Positions 24,401-35,600 of a DNA stretch of 64,000 bases are shown here, piece after piece (positions within the stretch are counted from its first letter, which is position 1; the number at the start of each line of letters is the position of its first letter). Source of the DNA: Spisula solida (Eukaryota > Mollusca > Bivalvia > Venerida > Mactridae); NCBI GenBank assembly GCA_947247005.1, contig OX365948.1, forward strand, positions 7,440,001-7,504,000. The letters run 5' to 3'. The position numbers and the translations under genes were made by a program. The notes under the pieces are model-generated. The model searched no databases. It had not been told where the DNA came from and saw nothing but the letters and a program-made list of their open reading frames with translations.

Positions 24401-26240
24401 GTACTTACAACCCTTACATTCTTATTTATTATGTATTGAAAAGTAACCTCGTCACAAAGTCACATTTTCATCATGATTCTGGCGGAACGGTAACCTTTAA
24501 ATAATAAATTCACGTAGTTTAGCCTACATGGATTGTAAACTTCTGTTTAAAATTATCAACCGATGGTGGCCATTGAACTTGAGCATCAAGTGAATACTTT
24601 TATTTATGACTGTTAATATAAAATTATGTATAATAAATAGAGGAGCTTGCATGAATGCTCATTCTATACGAGTTTTATTAAACGAGTGTACAAAATGTTT
24701 GCCTCGTGTCATATCGTTTTTGTCGACGAGTTTAATAAAACTCGTATGTAATGAGCACGAATGTAAGATTCTATTTATCACATAACCTTAGAAAACGCTC
24801 AATATTGTTCAGAAGGATGATGTGCGCTCAGTGACGGATCAATGCATTGATTTGCAAACGTCACGTCAAGCTAATTTAAATATTTATTGCACGGTCTGGG
24901 AGTGCCGAACGATATTTACGTCACGGCTTTACGGCACTCCTGGACCGCATGTTATGTGATAAACACTGATCTTGCAGACCCATTGCCGAGACCAACATGC
25001 ACATTTAGTCTTTATCAACTCGCAGCAAGAGCAAGACTTTCTCGCCAACCATATTAGGCAGATGCCTGCTTATCGTAAGTGTTGTTCCTTACTACATTGT
25101 TTAACTGTCATTCAAGGCATTACGTGAACCATACATTGGCAGACCGACTGTCCTTAAGCATATAGAACTCATTTGCAATTGTTGCCATGTTATGTGCATT
25201 TCATTGTAGGGGTTAGTATATATGTTTGCTTCACGATACGGCTGGTATGTTATGTGTCTGGTTCTAACGTGGGTGGCCAAGTGCTGTCCCCGCTTCTGTA
25301 GCAATGCTTCAAATTGTCTGTACATTACAGCATGTAATTCAACATAGCATCTTATACTTAGTATCTGGATTTACTAGTACATGTATATAAATACATGTAA
25401 TTATAACCAAGTATGTTAATATATGAAACAATTGTTTTTTATAATATCGACAGAGAAAATAGACCATCATCTCAGACAGAGTCACGACAGGCTTCATCAA
25501 CTAAGTATATGGATTGGTGCTACATATGATGCCCATCATTGGCACTGGCGAGAACTGACGACAGGTTCCCAGACTGCAGTAGACTACACTAACTGGTGGG
25601 GGCAAATGGTTTACTCAGCTGGTAAGTTAAGTTTTCATATATTGAACAAGAGCTTTCAATGTGATGCACCTATCAATAGTTTGCCCCAGGGGCCGGCAGT
25701 GGGCAGACCCATGGGAATTAGACTTTTTTGTCTATTTCCGTGCAATCTGACTAAAGTACTTGATCTTTCTTACGACATTAGCTCATAGCGTAAAGGGTTT
25801 GAGGATATGATTTTAATCAGATTGATTTCCTTGGTGTATCAAATGGCACGTCATCTTTAAATAGTTTTCTGTTGTTTTAGATATTAACGTACACGCGTTA
25901 CTGGTGAATACATATATTGTTAAAGTTTATGATAATACACCCATACCATTAAGTGCCACCGGGATCTTACACAATTTAACCATCATGTGGTTAAGTACGC
26001 ACCTTAAGTGCAAGAGAGCGAATATTCAAATACTGTAAGAGACGTGTGGGTAGGGTGCCTTATAAGCCAAATAATATGGCTCTAGAAGAAGAAATAACAT
26101 CACGATAATTTTATACTTTTACACTTTCAGACGCGAAACATCTTTGTTCAGCTATGAATGGTGACCATGATTTTAAATGGCGTGACTTTAGATGTCAACA
26201 CAACAACCACTTTTATTCTGTTTGCGAAAAAAGTGGATGA
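18495..26240 (+). CDS. Secreted SH3b-like / mucin-stalk / C-type lectin protein, paralog B (complete)
   Basis: Exons 18495-18716, 21181-21277, 22245-22529, 23162-23247, 24978-25074, 25454-25621, 26131-26240 (TGA); 1065 nt, 354 aa, all GT..AG, phases 0,1,1,0,1,1 as in gene A. Residues 1-20 are a signal peptide (MNFVFFLFMFSYCLSSVHG, then DYPC). Residues about 21-106 form a Cys-containing SH3b-like domain (CLCCYKVEAIVYK, LGSLDEFDC, VGYILNTPDLAIESC). Residues about 107-200 are a Thr/Pro stalk of PTTT/PVPTT units, a likely O-glycan carrier, shorter than in A. Residues about 202-354 are the C-type lectin domain: VHCTAPWVKFQRSCYLF, HCRDQHAHLVFINS, IWIGATYDAHHWHW, YTNWWGQMVY, LCSAMNG, WRDFRCQ, VCEK. 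As in A, WRD replaces WND and no EPN/QPD appears. No transmembrane segment follows the lectin domain, so it is probably secreted. Sugar specificity cannot be inferred. Confidence 0.9.
18735..19136. mobile_element. Fold-back element in lectin B intron 1
   Basis: A near-perfect ~400 bp hairpin: GTAGCAATACCACGTG at the left end and its reverse complement ending at 19136, with matching runs inward (aatttgtaaacattgg and its complement, the cttcatcgatttctat block). It begins 19 bp after the exon 1 donor. Gene A has no such insert at the matching place; there the flanking intron sequence is continuous, so it entered after the duplication, or was lost from A. Confidence 0.8.
19137..21180. other. Rest of lectin B intron 1, no gene seen
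   Basis: Contains a short direct repeat (actcacggacatcgatt, twice, about 19248 and 19297). Several short ORFs on both strands have no recognisable domain and no supporting splice context. Confidence 0.4.
21685..21935. repeat. Fold-back repeat, family shared with 58.5 kb
   Basis: Inverted halves: ctcctactgttcgaatttcc followed by tttgaattatctagattctg on the left, and their imperfect reverse complement at about 21885-21925. The centre holds cccgatcgggcaa palindromes. The same half-unit occurs at about 58510-58560 in the CARD-TPR gene. Confidence 0.7.
22952..23084. mobile_element. Short hAT-like MITE (133 bp) in lectin B intron 3
   Basis: TIRs CACAGGTAACTGTATCATTG and the complement ending TTACCTGTG. 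Flanking octamers AGCTGAAC and GGCTAATC match at five positions, so the target duplication is decayed. It is an internally deleted member of the family at 26635-27188. Confidence 0.75.
23300..23600. repeat. Degenerate ~40-60 bp repeats in lectin B intron 4
   Basis: Copies of ccagtttaaggcaatattta and catgtattttaatacatttc. Related in motif (ccag then a near-donor, then tttacatgta) to the repeat in the same intron of gene A. Confidence 0.65.
23690..24310. repeat. ~120-bp tandem repeat in lectin B intron 4
   Basis: Four to five diverged units containing tgacctagtttttgac, cccaatatcaaac, tgacctagattttgttga and atgatcattgtgacc. The block ends with the motif gacggatgacgga and an inverted gagctca/tcacaggtgagc-like end, as in generic dispersed repeats. 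Confidence 0.7.
24615..24970. repeat. Two hairpin repeats just before lectin B exon 5
   Basis: First hairpin about 24625-24785: tctatacgagttttattaaa facing tttaataaaactcgtatg, with ATAAATAGA / TCTATTTAT at the ends. Second hairpin about 24890-24950: CGGTCTGGGAGTGCCG facing CGGCACTCCTGGACCG. The exon 5 acceptor (24977) is within 30 bp of the second hairpin. Confidence 0.7.
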
Positions 26241-26626
26241 GAAGCAATTGGTAAATCTATACTTCCGAGTTCCCCGTAACAAACGGTAATCGCTCCTCAT
26301 AGAGTTGAAAGAATATCCACTGCAACTTTTAACGTCATTAAATGTAATGGAATTCGGGTCAAAGCAATTTCATAAGGTCATACATTTCGACGTCCATAAT
26401 AACGCAGTGAGTAAAAGATTCGAAGTAGAAGTTATTTTTTTTAATTAATTTGTTTTTGCAAACACGTGATTTCTAAAGGTGTTGAATCATATTTACATTA
26501 CTAGTACGAGTTCTGACTACATGATCACCAAATATCAGTTAGATCTAAAAGAAATAATTTATTATTACCGGGGTATCAAACTCAACTTATGTAAAGCATT
26601 ACTAGAGTTGATTTAAATATTTTGAC
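26241..26626. other. 3' flank of lectin B
   Basis: The 3' UTR should begin here. I see no AATAAA at a convincing distance from the stop and no other feature before the MITE target duplication at 26627-26634. Confidence 0.35.
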
Positions 26627-26634
26627 GTCAAACT

Positions 26635-27188
26635 CACGGGTAACTACATCATAAATAAAAAGTAAACATTTTTTTTATAAAATTTATAATATCTAAGAAA
26701 GGTTTATAACACGAGAAATTAACTACACAGTCACTGAGGTGCAGTTTGTTTTTAATAAACATTTCATAAATAGTGGTGTTATTTTAAATATATTTAAATA
26801 ATCAGAAACTAGAGAGCTTCATCTTTAATTTGGTATCAATATTTTAAAAATATGTCCATAAATAAGAAAATAAACCCATAGGGTGTGAAATCACTTTCCT
26901 TTTTCTTGTTTAGAATAGCATTGTAGTTTCTATTGAATGCACCTCAGAGACTGACTGGACACTGTGGTATACATTTCATGGCATAACTTTTTAAGTACTA
27001 GATCAATTTCGATGATATTTTGCATGAAGGTAGTCTATGAATGTAATTATTTTATGAAGATATCGAAAGCCAATTCTTGTTTTTGATACCATGAAAATAT
27101 GATCACTTAAGTACAAATGCACCTTTCTAAGATAACATAAATTTTATAAAAATGTGTTTACTCTTTATCAATGATACAGTTACCTGTG
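26635..27188. mobile_element. Intact hAT-like MITE with perfect 8-bp target duplication
   Basis: It starts CACGGGTAACTACATCATAA and ends with the complement of CACAGGTAACTGTATCATTG. Identical octamers GTCAAACT flank it (26627-26634, 27189-27196). The interior continues palindromically (ttataaaatttat blocks near both ends) and encodes nothing. It serves as the reference for the split copy at 12059-17339 and the short copy at 22952-23084. hAT placement is inferred from the 8-bp duplication and CA..TG ends. Confidence 0.85.
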
Positions 27189-27196
27189 GTCAAACT

Positions 27197-28640
27197 GAGG
27201 TGATTCTAGAGTATTTGTTTATTTTTCAGGACCATGGGTCAATTCAGTTGATGTTGGTGAAATATGCTTTTCTAGACAGAATAAAAGCAACACTTTTGAA
27301 AATGAGTTTTGTCAAAATTATTATTTTCCATAAATTTGCATGGACTTTTTTCATTTTATTGTTCATCCCAATAATCATGAAAAGTAAGTTTAACAATTTT
27401 GAATTTGATCACGAAAGCATCGAACATTCCTGAAAAGCAGCGAGTTTAATTTAAAAAAAGAATTCTATTTGCAATGCACAACGGCATCCAAGTGCTAATG
27501 TTCAAGGTCATTGTAATATTGGATCACAAAATCAATAGGGTCTTCTGCATGTCATGACTTATCAAAACATTAAGTTTGAAAATCATTGGTCCAAATGCTC
27601 TTGAGATGTGTATCCTTTTTTCTGCCAGTATATTGGGGGTTATAGATTTGCCTTTGTCATCTGTCCCCAAATGGATGTGTCTCCCGTAACCAGAAAGGTA
27701 ATTGTGCTTTACTCATTCATCCTCATAGAAATATACATCAGCATATAGGTACATATTTGTTTGTCTTCAAATTTTGTAGGAATATCAAGTCACACTTGCA
27801 CACTTACACATATTGATTCGGATTCAACTTACATAAGCAAAACCATGTCCCTTGATCACATTTGGCTTCACCAGCGGTTTTCAAATATGTAAGACTATTA
27901 GTTAACATGTACAGTTGCTCACCAAAATACTGATTTGAATTTGACATGCATTAGCAGAGTGGTCACCCTTGAAATGATGAAATTTTACTTTTTTGCGTAA
28001 CAGTATCGGAGCAGTTGTCAAACTAAGTAGAAGTATTAGTCAGCATGTTTAGTTGAGTTATGGCCCTTAGTATGGTCAAATGGCAAGAGGGGGAATCCAT
28101 GTCCCATGGACGTATTTCCAGTTCATTGCAAGGTCACTGTAACCTTGATCTTAGTGATCTCAAACTCAACATGCACCATCTGAAAGTCAAGATCAATCTA
28201 TATAATTATGAAGTTTGAAGGTCGCAGCAGTTTTGAGTTATAAACATTATTGATTCATCAGAAACCATATGGTCTACAGACTGACAGTCAATGTTTAATG
28301 TGATTGTAAACAAGGAGGTCCCTACCAGTAGCCAATTTGTCTTTTATATTCAAGATCTCAATGACCTTGACATCTGCTGACCTCAAAAGCAATACGGCTC
28401 ATCTGCATGTCATGACCTACTGAGAATTGTAGACTCATTCATTTTTGGACATGCTTTAGTTTACAGACAGATGCCTCCACATACAATACACTAGGTTGTC
28501 TTTTCCATTGTTCAAGATCAAAGGAATGACCACTAAAAGAACAAAATAATTAAGTTGTCGCAGAATGAATTATGTTGTTAGGCCAAACCACTGACCACAT
28601 AAGGTATCTTATTTGTGTGCGCACAGACTAAAGGATGGAC
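27197..28640. other. Intergenic, mostly unexplained
   Basis: A possible orphan exon (27230-27333) is described in the findings. From about 27480 onward the text resembles diverged dispersed repeats (tgacctt/caaggtca motifs), with no coding support. Confidence 0.4.
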
Positions 28641-28649
28641 ATTACCAAA

Positions 28650-29410
28650 ACAATATGCCCCTCAAAGTGGGGGGGCGTAATTATCATATGCAAAGCATGT
28701 CGCCATTACTCTGGAAATATGTGAAATAGAAATTAAGGCATGTATAAAAGATTCTTACATTTATTTTCAGTAATAATAGACATATATACATGGATAATTA
28801 CATATAAGTTTTACCTTGCAAGAAACAACCTTACATATGTTTGTTTTGTGTAAATGTTTAAAGAAATCAGCCAAAATTTACTAAAGCTAGAGTTGTTGCC
28901 CTTTGCTACAAATGCGAGTATTGTTGTTTTTTTGCTTCACAAACTTGTACATTTGAACTTATTGTCATAGTCAATGCCAGTAAGTTTCATTTGAATATCT
29001 TGTACAGTTTTTGAACTATGGCCAATGTTAAAGTTTTTGAAGCTGAAAAAGGGGGGTAAGTCAAAATTTATCAAGGCTAGAGTTGTTGCTCTTTACTTCA
29101 AATAAGTGTATATCATTGGCAATAAGTACAGCAATTTTCATATGAATATCTTATATGGTTTTGAAGTTATGAAGAAAAAAACATGAAAAATTTGGAAAAT
29201 TGGGATTGAACAAAAGGCCATAATTCTTCTAATAGTGTAGCTAGAGTTATGCAACTTGCCATACAATAGCGTACTGTTGATGTGAGCTTATATTTAAAGT
29301 TTCAAGTTGATACCTTTAATGGTTTGCAAGATATTTAGAAAAAGCATGAAAAATGTGGACGGACAGACGGACAGGGTGATTACTATAGGGCTCGCAAAAA
29401 AAATTTGTGG
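28650..29410. repeat. Dispersed repeat block
   Basis: Two diverged units around ctagagttgttgccctttgc (about 28890) and ctagagttgttgctctttac (about 29075), followed by a related gctagagttatgcaacttgcc unit. The block ends with ggacggacagacggacag. No coding frame. Confidence 0.6.
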
Positions 29411-29642
29411 GGCCCTAATTAAATCAGAAACATTGGCATTTAATTTTCTAAGATGAAACAGGGTTCAAGCTTAAAACTAAACTCGACTGCTGATGGCTGC
29501 CAAACTGCAAACATGTTGTTAAGCTTTCATGCCTTCTTGCTAACATCAACATTCTGTTACAGTGTTCATGTCTGGTCATATTGACTGACATAGACAAGAT
29601 GAAGGCTCATTTGGTGGACATCTTTTTCTCACAAGTGTAGAC

Positions 29643-29648
29643 TTTATT
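29643..29648 (-). terminator. PPIE: PPIE polyadenylation signal
   Basis: AATAAA on the - strand, 28 bases after the PPIE stop codon (29677-29679). Consistent with a short 3' UTR. Chance occurrence cannot be excluded in AT-rich DNA. Confidence 0.5.
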
Positions 29649-29676
29649 CACATGAGTTGTTAGTTGATGTCACGTG

Positions 29677-32600
29677 TCAGACTAGTTCTCCACAATTTGA
29701 AATAGTGATTTTATCTGTAGGTTTACCTGACTTTGTTCCACATTTCTGTGAATAGTAAAGAAGAAAAATAGATCATCACAAATGTAGATCTGATGTAAAC
29801 CTAGCAAAAGGAAGTTTATTTATTTGGGTTTAATGTCCTTTCTCAACAATTTTTCAGTTTTAAACAGTTTTTCTAGACTGCATCCTATACAGTACTAACT
29901 TGCCCTTCCACAAGGAATCAGCAATTTATCCACATGCAGATGAAAATTAACATTGTTGTAAAATATTCATGAAAGGGTATGACTAGCCTTGATCGGGAAT
30001 CAAACCCAGATCACTAGGTTACACATGGTCAGTTATGGACTGCCTGCTAGTTAAACAATGGCCAATAGCTGGCTGTATACCTGCTTTATGTATAACACAA
30101 GTGTATATGAATCGGGAACTAGCTGAGCTTAGAATGTATGCTTCTCAAAAGACAAATTTCCAAAGACAGGGTGACTGAACGTGCTTAAAATGTACACATT
30201 AGAAGCTTGTTGATAAGGTAAGTCACCATAGAAAGTGTAGTATACGTGTATTACCTCCATTTTGCGTACAACATCCATTCCTTCAATCACCTTCCCAAAT
30301 ACAACATGTTTATTGTCTAACCTGTAACGAAACAATATTCAATAAACATCGGTCATAATATTGCAGTTTTACTGTACACAATTATACAATAAAGACAGTG
30401 AGATAGTCGAGTCCTGAGTGTTCATACTACTCACTACCAACATCCCATCATACAGTATGACAATCAAGCCTGTGAGGCTATTTCAGTATACTCATGGGGT
30501 ACAAAAGCTTGTGAATCTGAAGGGTCATTTTTAGCTCATCTGATTTTTGAAAAAAAGATGAGTTATTGTCATCACTTGATCGTCGTCGGCGTTGCATGGT
30601 TAAGTTTTGTGTTTAGGTCCACTTTTCTCATACACTATGTGGGCTATTGCTTTGAAACTTTCAACACTTGTTCACCATCAATACCTGACCATGTCAAGCA
30701 AGACCCATAACTCTGATTAGCATTTTGCAAGATTTATTGCCCCTTTTTTTCACCATCAATACCTCACTTTTTTAAGCAAGACCAATAACACTGCCCTACT
30801 TTTTGCAAGGTAATGGGCCTTTTTTACAGTGACAATGATCGATGAGCGTCTGCACCTGCAAGGTGGTCCTCTTGTTATACTTTTGACTAAATTTTACTAT
30901 CTTACAGGCAAAATATGATTTTAAGAGAAAGTCACCCTTCATACTAAAATCGTGTTGGTCAAAATGTGGCTTTTTGGAAATGTCAAGGGTCAAAACTGCT
31001 ACTTCAGAGTCAAGTGGAACCCTTAATGCTGTAGTTGTGCCAATAATGTACCAGCAAGAATTGTGTGCAAGTATTCGCGATTTCATCGAACATGCCACTT
31101 TGGTCAAGCATACAGGTAATTGTATTATTGGTAACTAGCGCTTTTAGTCAGGCAACATGTTTCTGAATCTGATTTTGGACAATAGGGGGGATTTCAATAG
31201 AGGGTTGTAGAATGAATAAAGTTCTAATTTACCCTAAGACGCTCAGTGCTAAGCCAGGAGGAAAACACCTTATTAAAATATCATGAAAAAGTCATCACAT
31301 AAGTACTCACCAATCAGTTTTGTCTGTACATATAAAGAATTGTGAACCATTAGTATTAGGACCGGAGTTTGCCATCGACATAGTCCCTGAAATACAAACA
31401 TATATGTCTACATGGTGAAAGGTACCGGAGTTTGTCATCAACATAGTCAATGAAATACATACATATATGTCTACATGGTAAAAGGACAAACAGGGTTTCA
31501 CTTGGGGCTGAATCTTGATGGTAAATTCAATAATTTTGTACTCAATTTTACCATTTTATAGTCCAAATATAGCAGTGCCCAATACCATGGTAATCTGAAT
31601 ATTACCTAAGTTGCATACACATTGCCATCTGTAGACCTACAAAATTACTCTTATAGACCCCATATATAGTGGGGGTATAACTGTGTTTCATCAAAAATAC
31701 AATAGAACTCACCATTCCTGTTTGTGACCCCCTTTTCATCCTTAAATGACCCTTAAAAGCTTGATTGACCCTTCCAATTGTGTTTTGTGCATGTATAAAT
31801 ACAATATCTACCTTATCATTTAAACTCTCCAATACATACCTGGACCAGTGTGTTTTAATTGGAAATTTTCATCCTCAAACTTTGAACCATATATGGACTT
31901 GCCTCCTGTACCGTTGTGGTTTGTGAAATCTCCACCCTGGCACATCTTTCCAGAAGTTAAGGTAGCATTATATAACCTAGAGCATGGATTTAACTTTGAT
32001 GAGACTACACATGTATATTGTATACATTGTCAAATAATATAAACAGGATTTGCTTAACCTCTTTTAAGAAAATGAAGCAGCACACCGCCTCCTTAATAGC
32101 CTAGTGGTTGAGCATCCCCTTCGAGTGCAGGAGGTCCAGGTTTGATCCAAGGCCGCGTCATACCAGAGACGACATACAACATAATACCAGTATTTCCCTT
32201 GTTCAGGAGAAAAGAGAATCTGGCTTATCTTCTCTCATACCCTCGTGGCAAAGGATAACATCATAAATGAAGTGTTGATAGTGATTGACATAAGTTGGAA
32301 AAACCTGTTTCACAATCAACCAAAAATAAGCTAGTATACACTAGCAGAAGACTCGGGGTCTTCGATGTCGGTCGCAAATGGTGCCATTGGCACAAAAATC
32401 AAGAATTTGGCAATAAAAAAATCAATTTTGCGAATTTCATGGCCAAAGCTTTTATTAAAATTCTTTACAAAATTTGACCTAATGTCGTAAAAGATCCATT
32501 TCACTGCATGCTTTATGTCGTAAATTGTCATAAAAAGGGTCTCTGTCGGTCACTTTGTAGATTGTAAACAATTAGCGAGGGTTACACAATTTGACATGTT

Positions 32601-35600
32601 TATTTGTTTATTGCACCCCTGTAGTCTGTCGAGGGAAGCCAGGTTTAAATACCAAGGTGATTACGATTGGAGCATAACATTGTTTGATCAATGGGTCTCT
32701 TTGGCAGTTAATGATGTTAGATTGCTTTATTGTTGAAATGTTAACAATTGTAAATTGTTTCAATGAGAAACTTGAAAGTTTGATAAGTCTAGTGATGAAT
32801 GGAAGAAATAATTACAGTTAGCATGGGCCAGTCTGTCTAATTGATCTATCAAACTATTTAATGAACTTAGTAACTTGTAAATGTGCCAGTACGAGTGATC
32901 TGGTCATCATTTGTATAACCTCTTGATTTGAAATCAATTTTACTGAAGATTAGAGAAACAAAAGGAATGCAAATTTTAGTGCTTAACTTAGTTTTAAAAC
33001 ACACAGAAAACAGCAATTTATTATTGTAATTTTAAATACATATACATGAAGTCAAATATATATTAGAAATCTTGAGAAAAGATTTGGCCCAAGTGGCGCT
33101 AAAGTAGCGACAACTTTTTTCATTTGGCGAATGTAGTGGCGAAAGCTAAATATTCTCCAGAGGAAGCCCTGAGACTGCTAGTAAAACCTCACCTTAAAAT
33201 ATGGTACACAAGTTTCAGGTAAATTTTCCCTGATTTGTACTTTATTTAACTTAATAACAAGGTTTTCATGGGACCCAATGATGGCCTTATACTGAGGTTG
33301 TACAGTATATTTAATTTCAGCTTTCTAGACTATTCATGAGGTATACAAGACCAGTAGTGCATAATGTGACCAAGAAATTTATAGAAAGGATACAAAAGAT
33401 GGAATCACTCTATGGAATGAACTGCCCTTGTAGCCAATACCTTTCTCATGTGTGCATAAACATCGGAAATTTTCTGAAAGAAAAGCAAATGTTTTTTATA
33501 ACGTTGTTACCTATAAATAGATTAATCGGGTCAGTCACTTGTTTACATAACATTGTGTATATAAACATTTCAATTTCTCTTATTAATGCATTGTTTTAAT
33601 AGACATTATGTGTATTAGTATGTAGCTTAGTGAATATTGTATTGATTTTCACTGCCCTTTTCTCCAACTGAAATGTTTAAAACAATAAAAATACAATGTT
33701 ATGATACTGCAATGTTTGTATAGGAGTGACAGACCTAATTAAACGGACTATAAGAACAAATTACCAGGGACACTTTTCTCAAGATAGAATGAAGACAACT
33801 ACAAATGTATCAACGATTTGCAAGGCTATTTTATTTTTACATAGTAGGTGCAGTTATAAGGCAAGCCACTTCCTCAGCAAATATTATAGTAGTTGTACTG
33901 TAATAATTCGCAAACTCAAAATGTTAAGAAGCAACTGACCGGGAACTTCATAAATATTTAAATAAGAGAGGTCTTAAATAGAATAATCTCACTTATTATG
34001 CACAAATCATTATCTAAACTGACTGCCTATCTACCTTTATAAACAATGTAATTTTTGAAGCCTATTTTGACACATGTTACTGTCATATGAAAATTGTATT
34101 GTGTTATTTGTATGTTCACCTGGGCCTATGGCTTACTGAAAATTTAAATAATCTATCATAAGTCAAATGTGACTGTAAAGATCACCCAAGGAAACAGCAA
34201 ATAGAGGTCTCTGTTGTCAGGTGGTCTCTCTCAATATCATGGAAAATGGTCTGGTGGGATAGTAACCTGCTGGTATTTGTAGACCGCTTTTGTAGTACAG
34301 GGTGTCCCAAAATATATGTTACAGTTTCGTAGTTAAATAACTTTTTTAACATATGCATTACATCAAAGCCAGAAATACCATTTTAAAGTAGAGGCTTTAC
34401 ATTTTTTTATGATATATCAAATGCCATAATTAAACATTTTTTATAAACATCAGTTCTAGAAACGCTTGAAGTGCATTTTTATGAAAGTGACGTTTTCATG
34501 TTAAGATTTGACGTCATTGTTAAAAGAGTAAAACCTGAATAGTATGTTATTATTTTTTTTGAAATACATTTGTGTATGTTTTATATACTTGTCAATATAA
34601 ATGCTTGATGAATTATGAAGCAGAATAAGATGTTAAAATGGGACAGTGTGGTATACATTTGTGTTGCTAGGCAACAAAAAACCTATGGTAAAATTTTTAT
34701 ACACATGCCATTGGAGGAAATTGGTTGCCATAGTAACCAAAATAATTTTCACTAAAATGTCTATGCATTTGGAGGCCAATTAGTATGCTCTAAAAATAAA
34801 ACCCATAACGCAAAAGTGCTTTGAATACTAGGAATAATTATATAATTACTTGGGGCCCATGAAGTTATTTTGCAAATTTCTAACGGCTCTTACCTGAGCT
34901 AGTATACGAAGTGTCTATTTTCTCATTAAAAATTGTTTTCCGAATGCAACCATAGGCACAGTCAATACTTCATTTAATGTCCTGTTGCTTAAAATTGATG
35001 TTTGAATGAAAATATTTCAAATATCTCAAGATTATAGAGATGATGTTGTTAACATCATAATCAACAAAAGGCAAATTTTGAATAATTAGATTGTTACTAA
35101 GCAACGGGGCAGTAATGGTTTAGTCACAAAAGATTGTACACAATATCAAATTTGTGGATATACCCTTTCTTATGGTGTATTTATCATGGATGTAGCTCAA
35201 GTATCCATGTTATTATAATGATTCCTTAGTGTAACATGTATTTTGGGACACCCTGTATGTTTGCAGGTTGTATTTAACACAGTTTTGACTGTATTTCTAT
35301 ACAAGCATATTCCACTAACCTGCAGTTTTAGGGACAACATCATGCCGTAGCTGTATAACTATTCTACCAGTTTGATGCTTCCCTATCTTTATATCCATAA
35401 AAACTTGAGAACTTGTCCTGGACTTTTTGCTGGCTGGTTCATTGTTCTACAATACAAATTTGATCACATTCATCTTCCTGGGTAACATGAAATACACGTA
35501 AATCATTCAATTATTTATTTTTCTCTATGTAGAAGGTATTGAACTGAATTTATCATATAAGGTTCATATAAAAATATACAGGGATGTAAATCCAGCGCAC

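Noticed and set aside
31424..31501. Second PPIE exon 10 or alternative exon
   Set aside because: The acceptor AG is lost and the copy stops after about 25 exon bases; decayed duplication.
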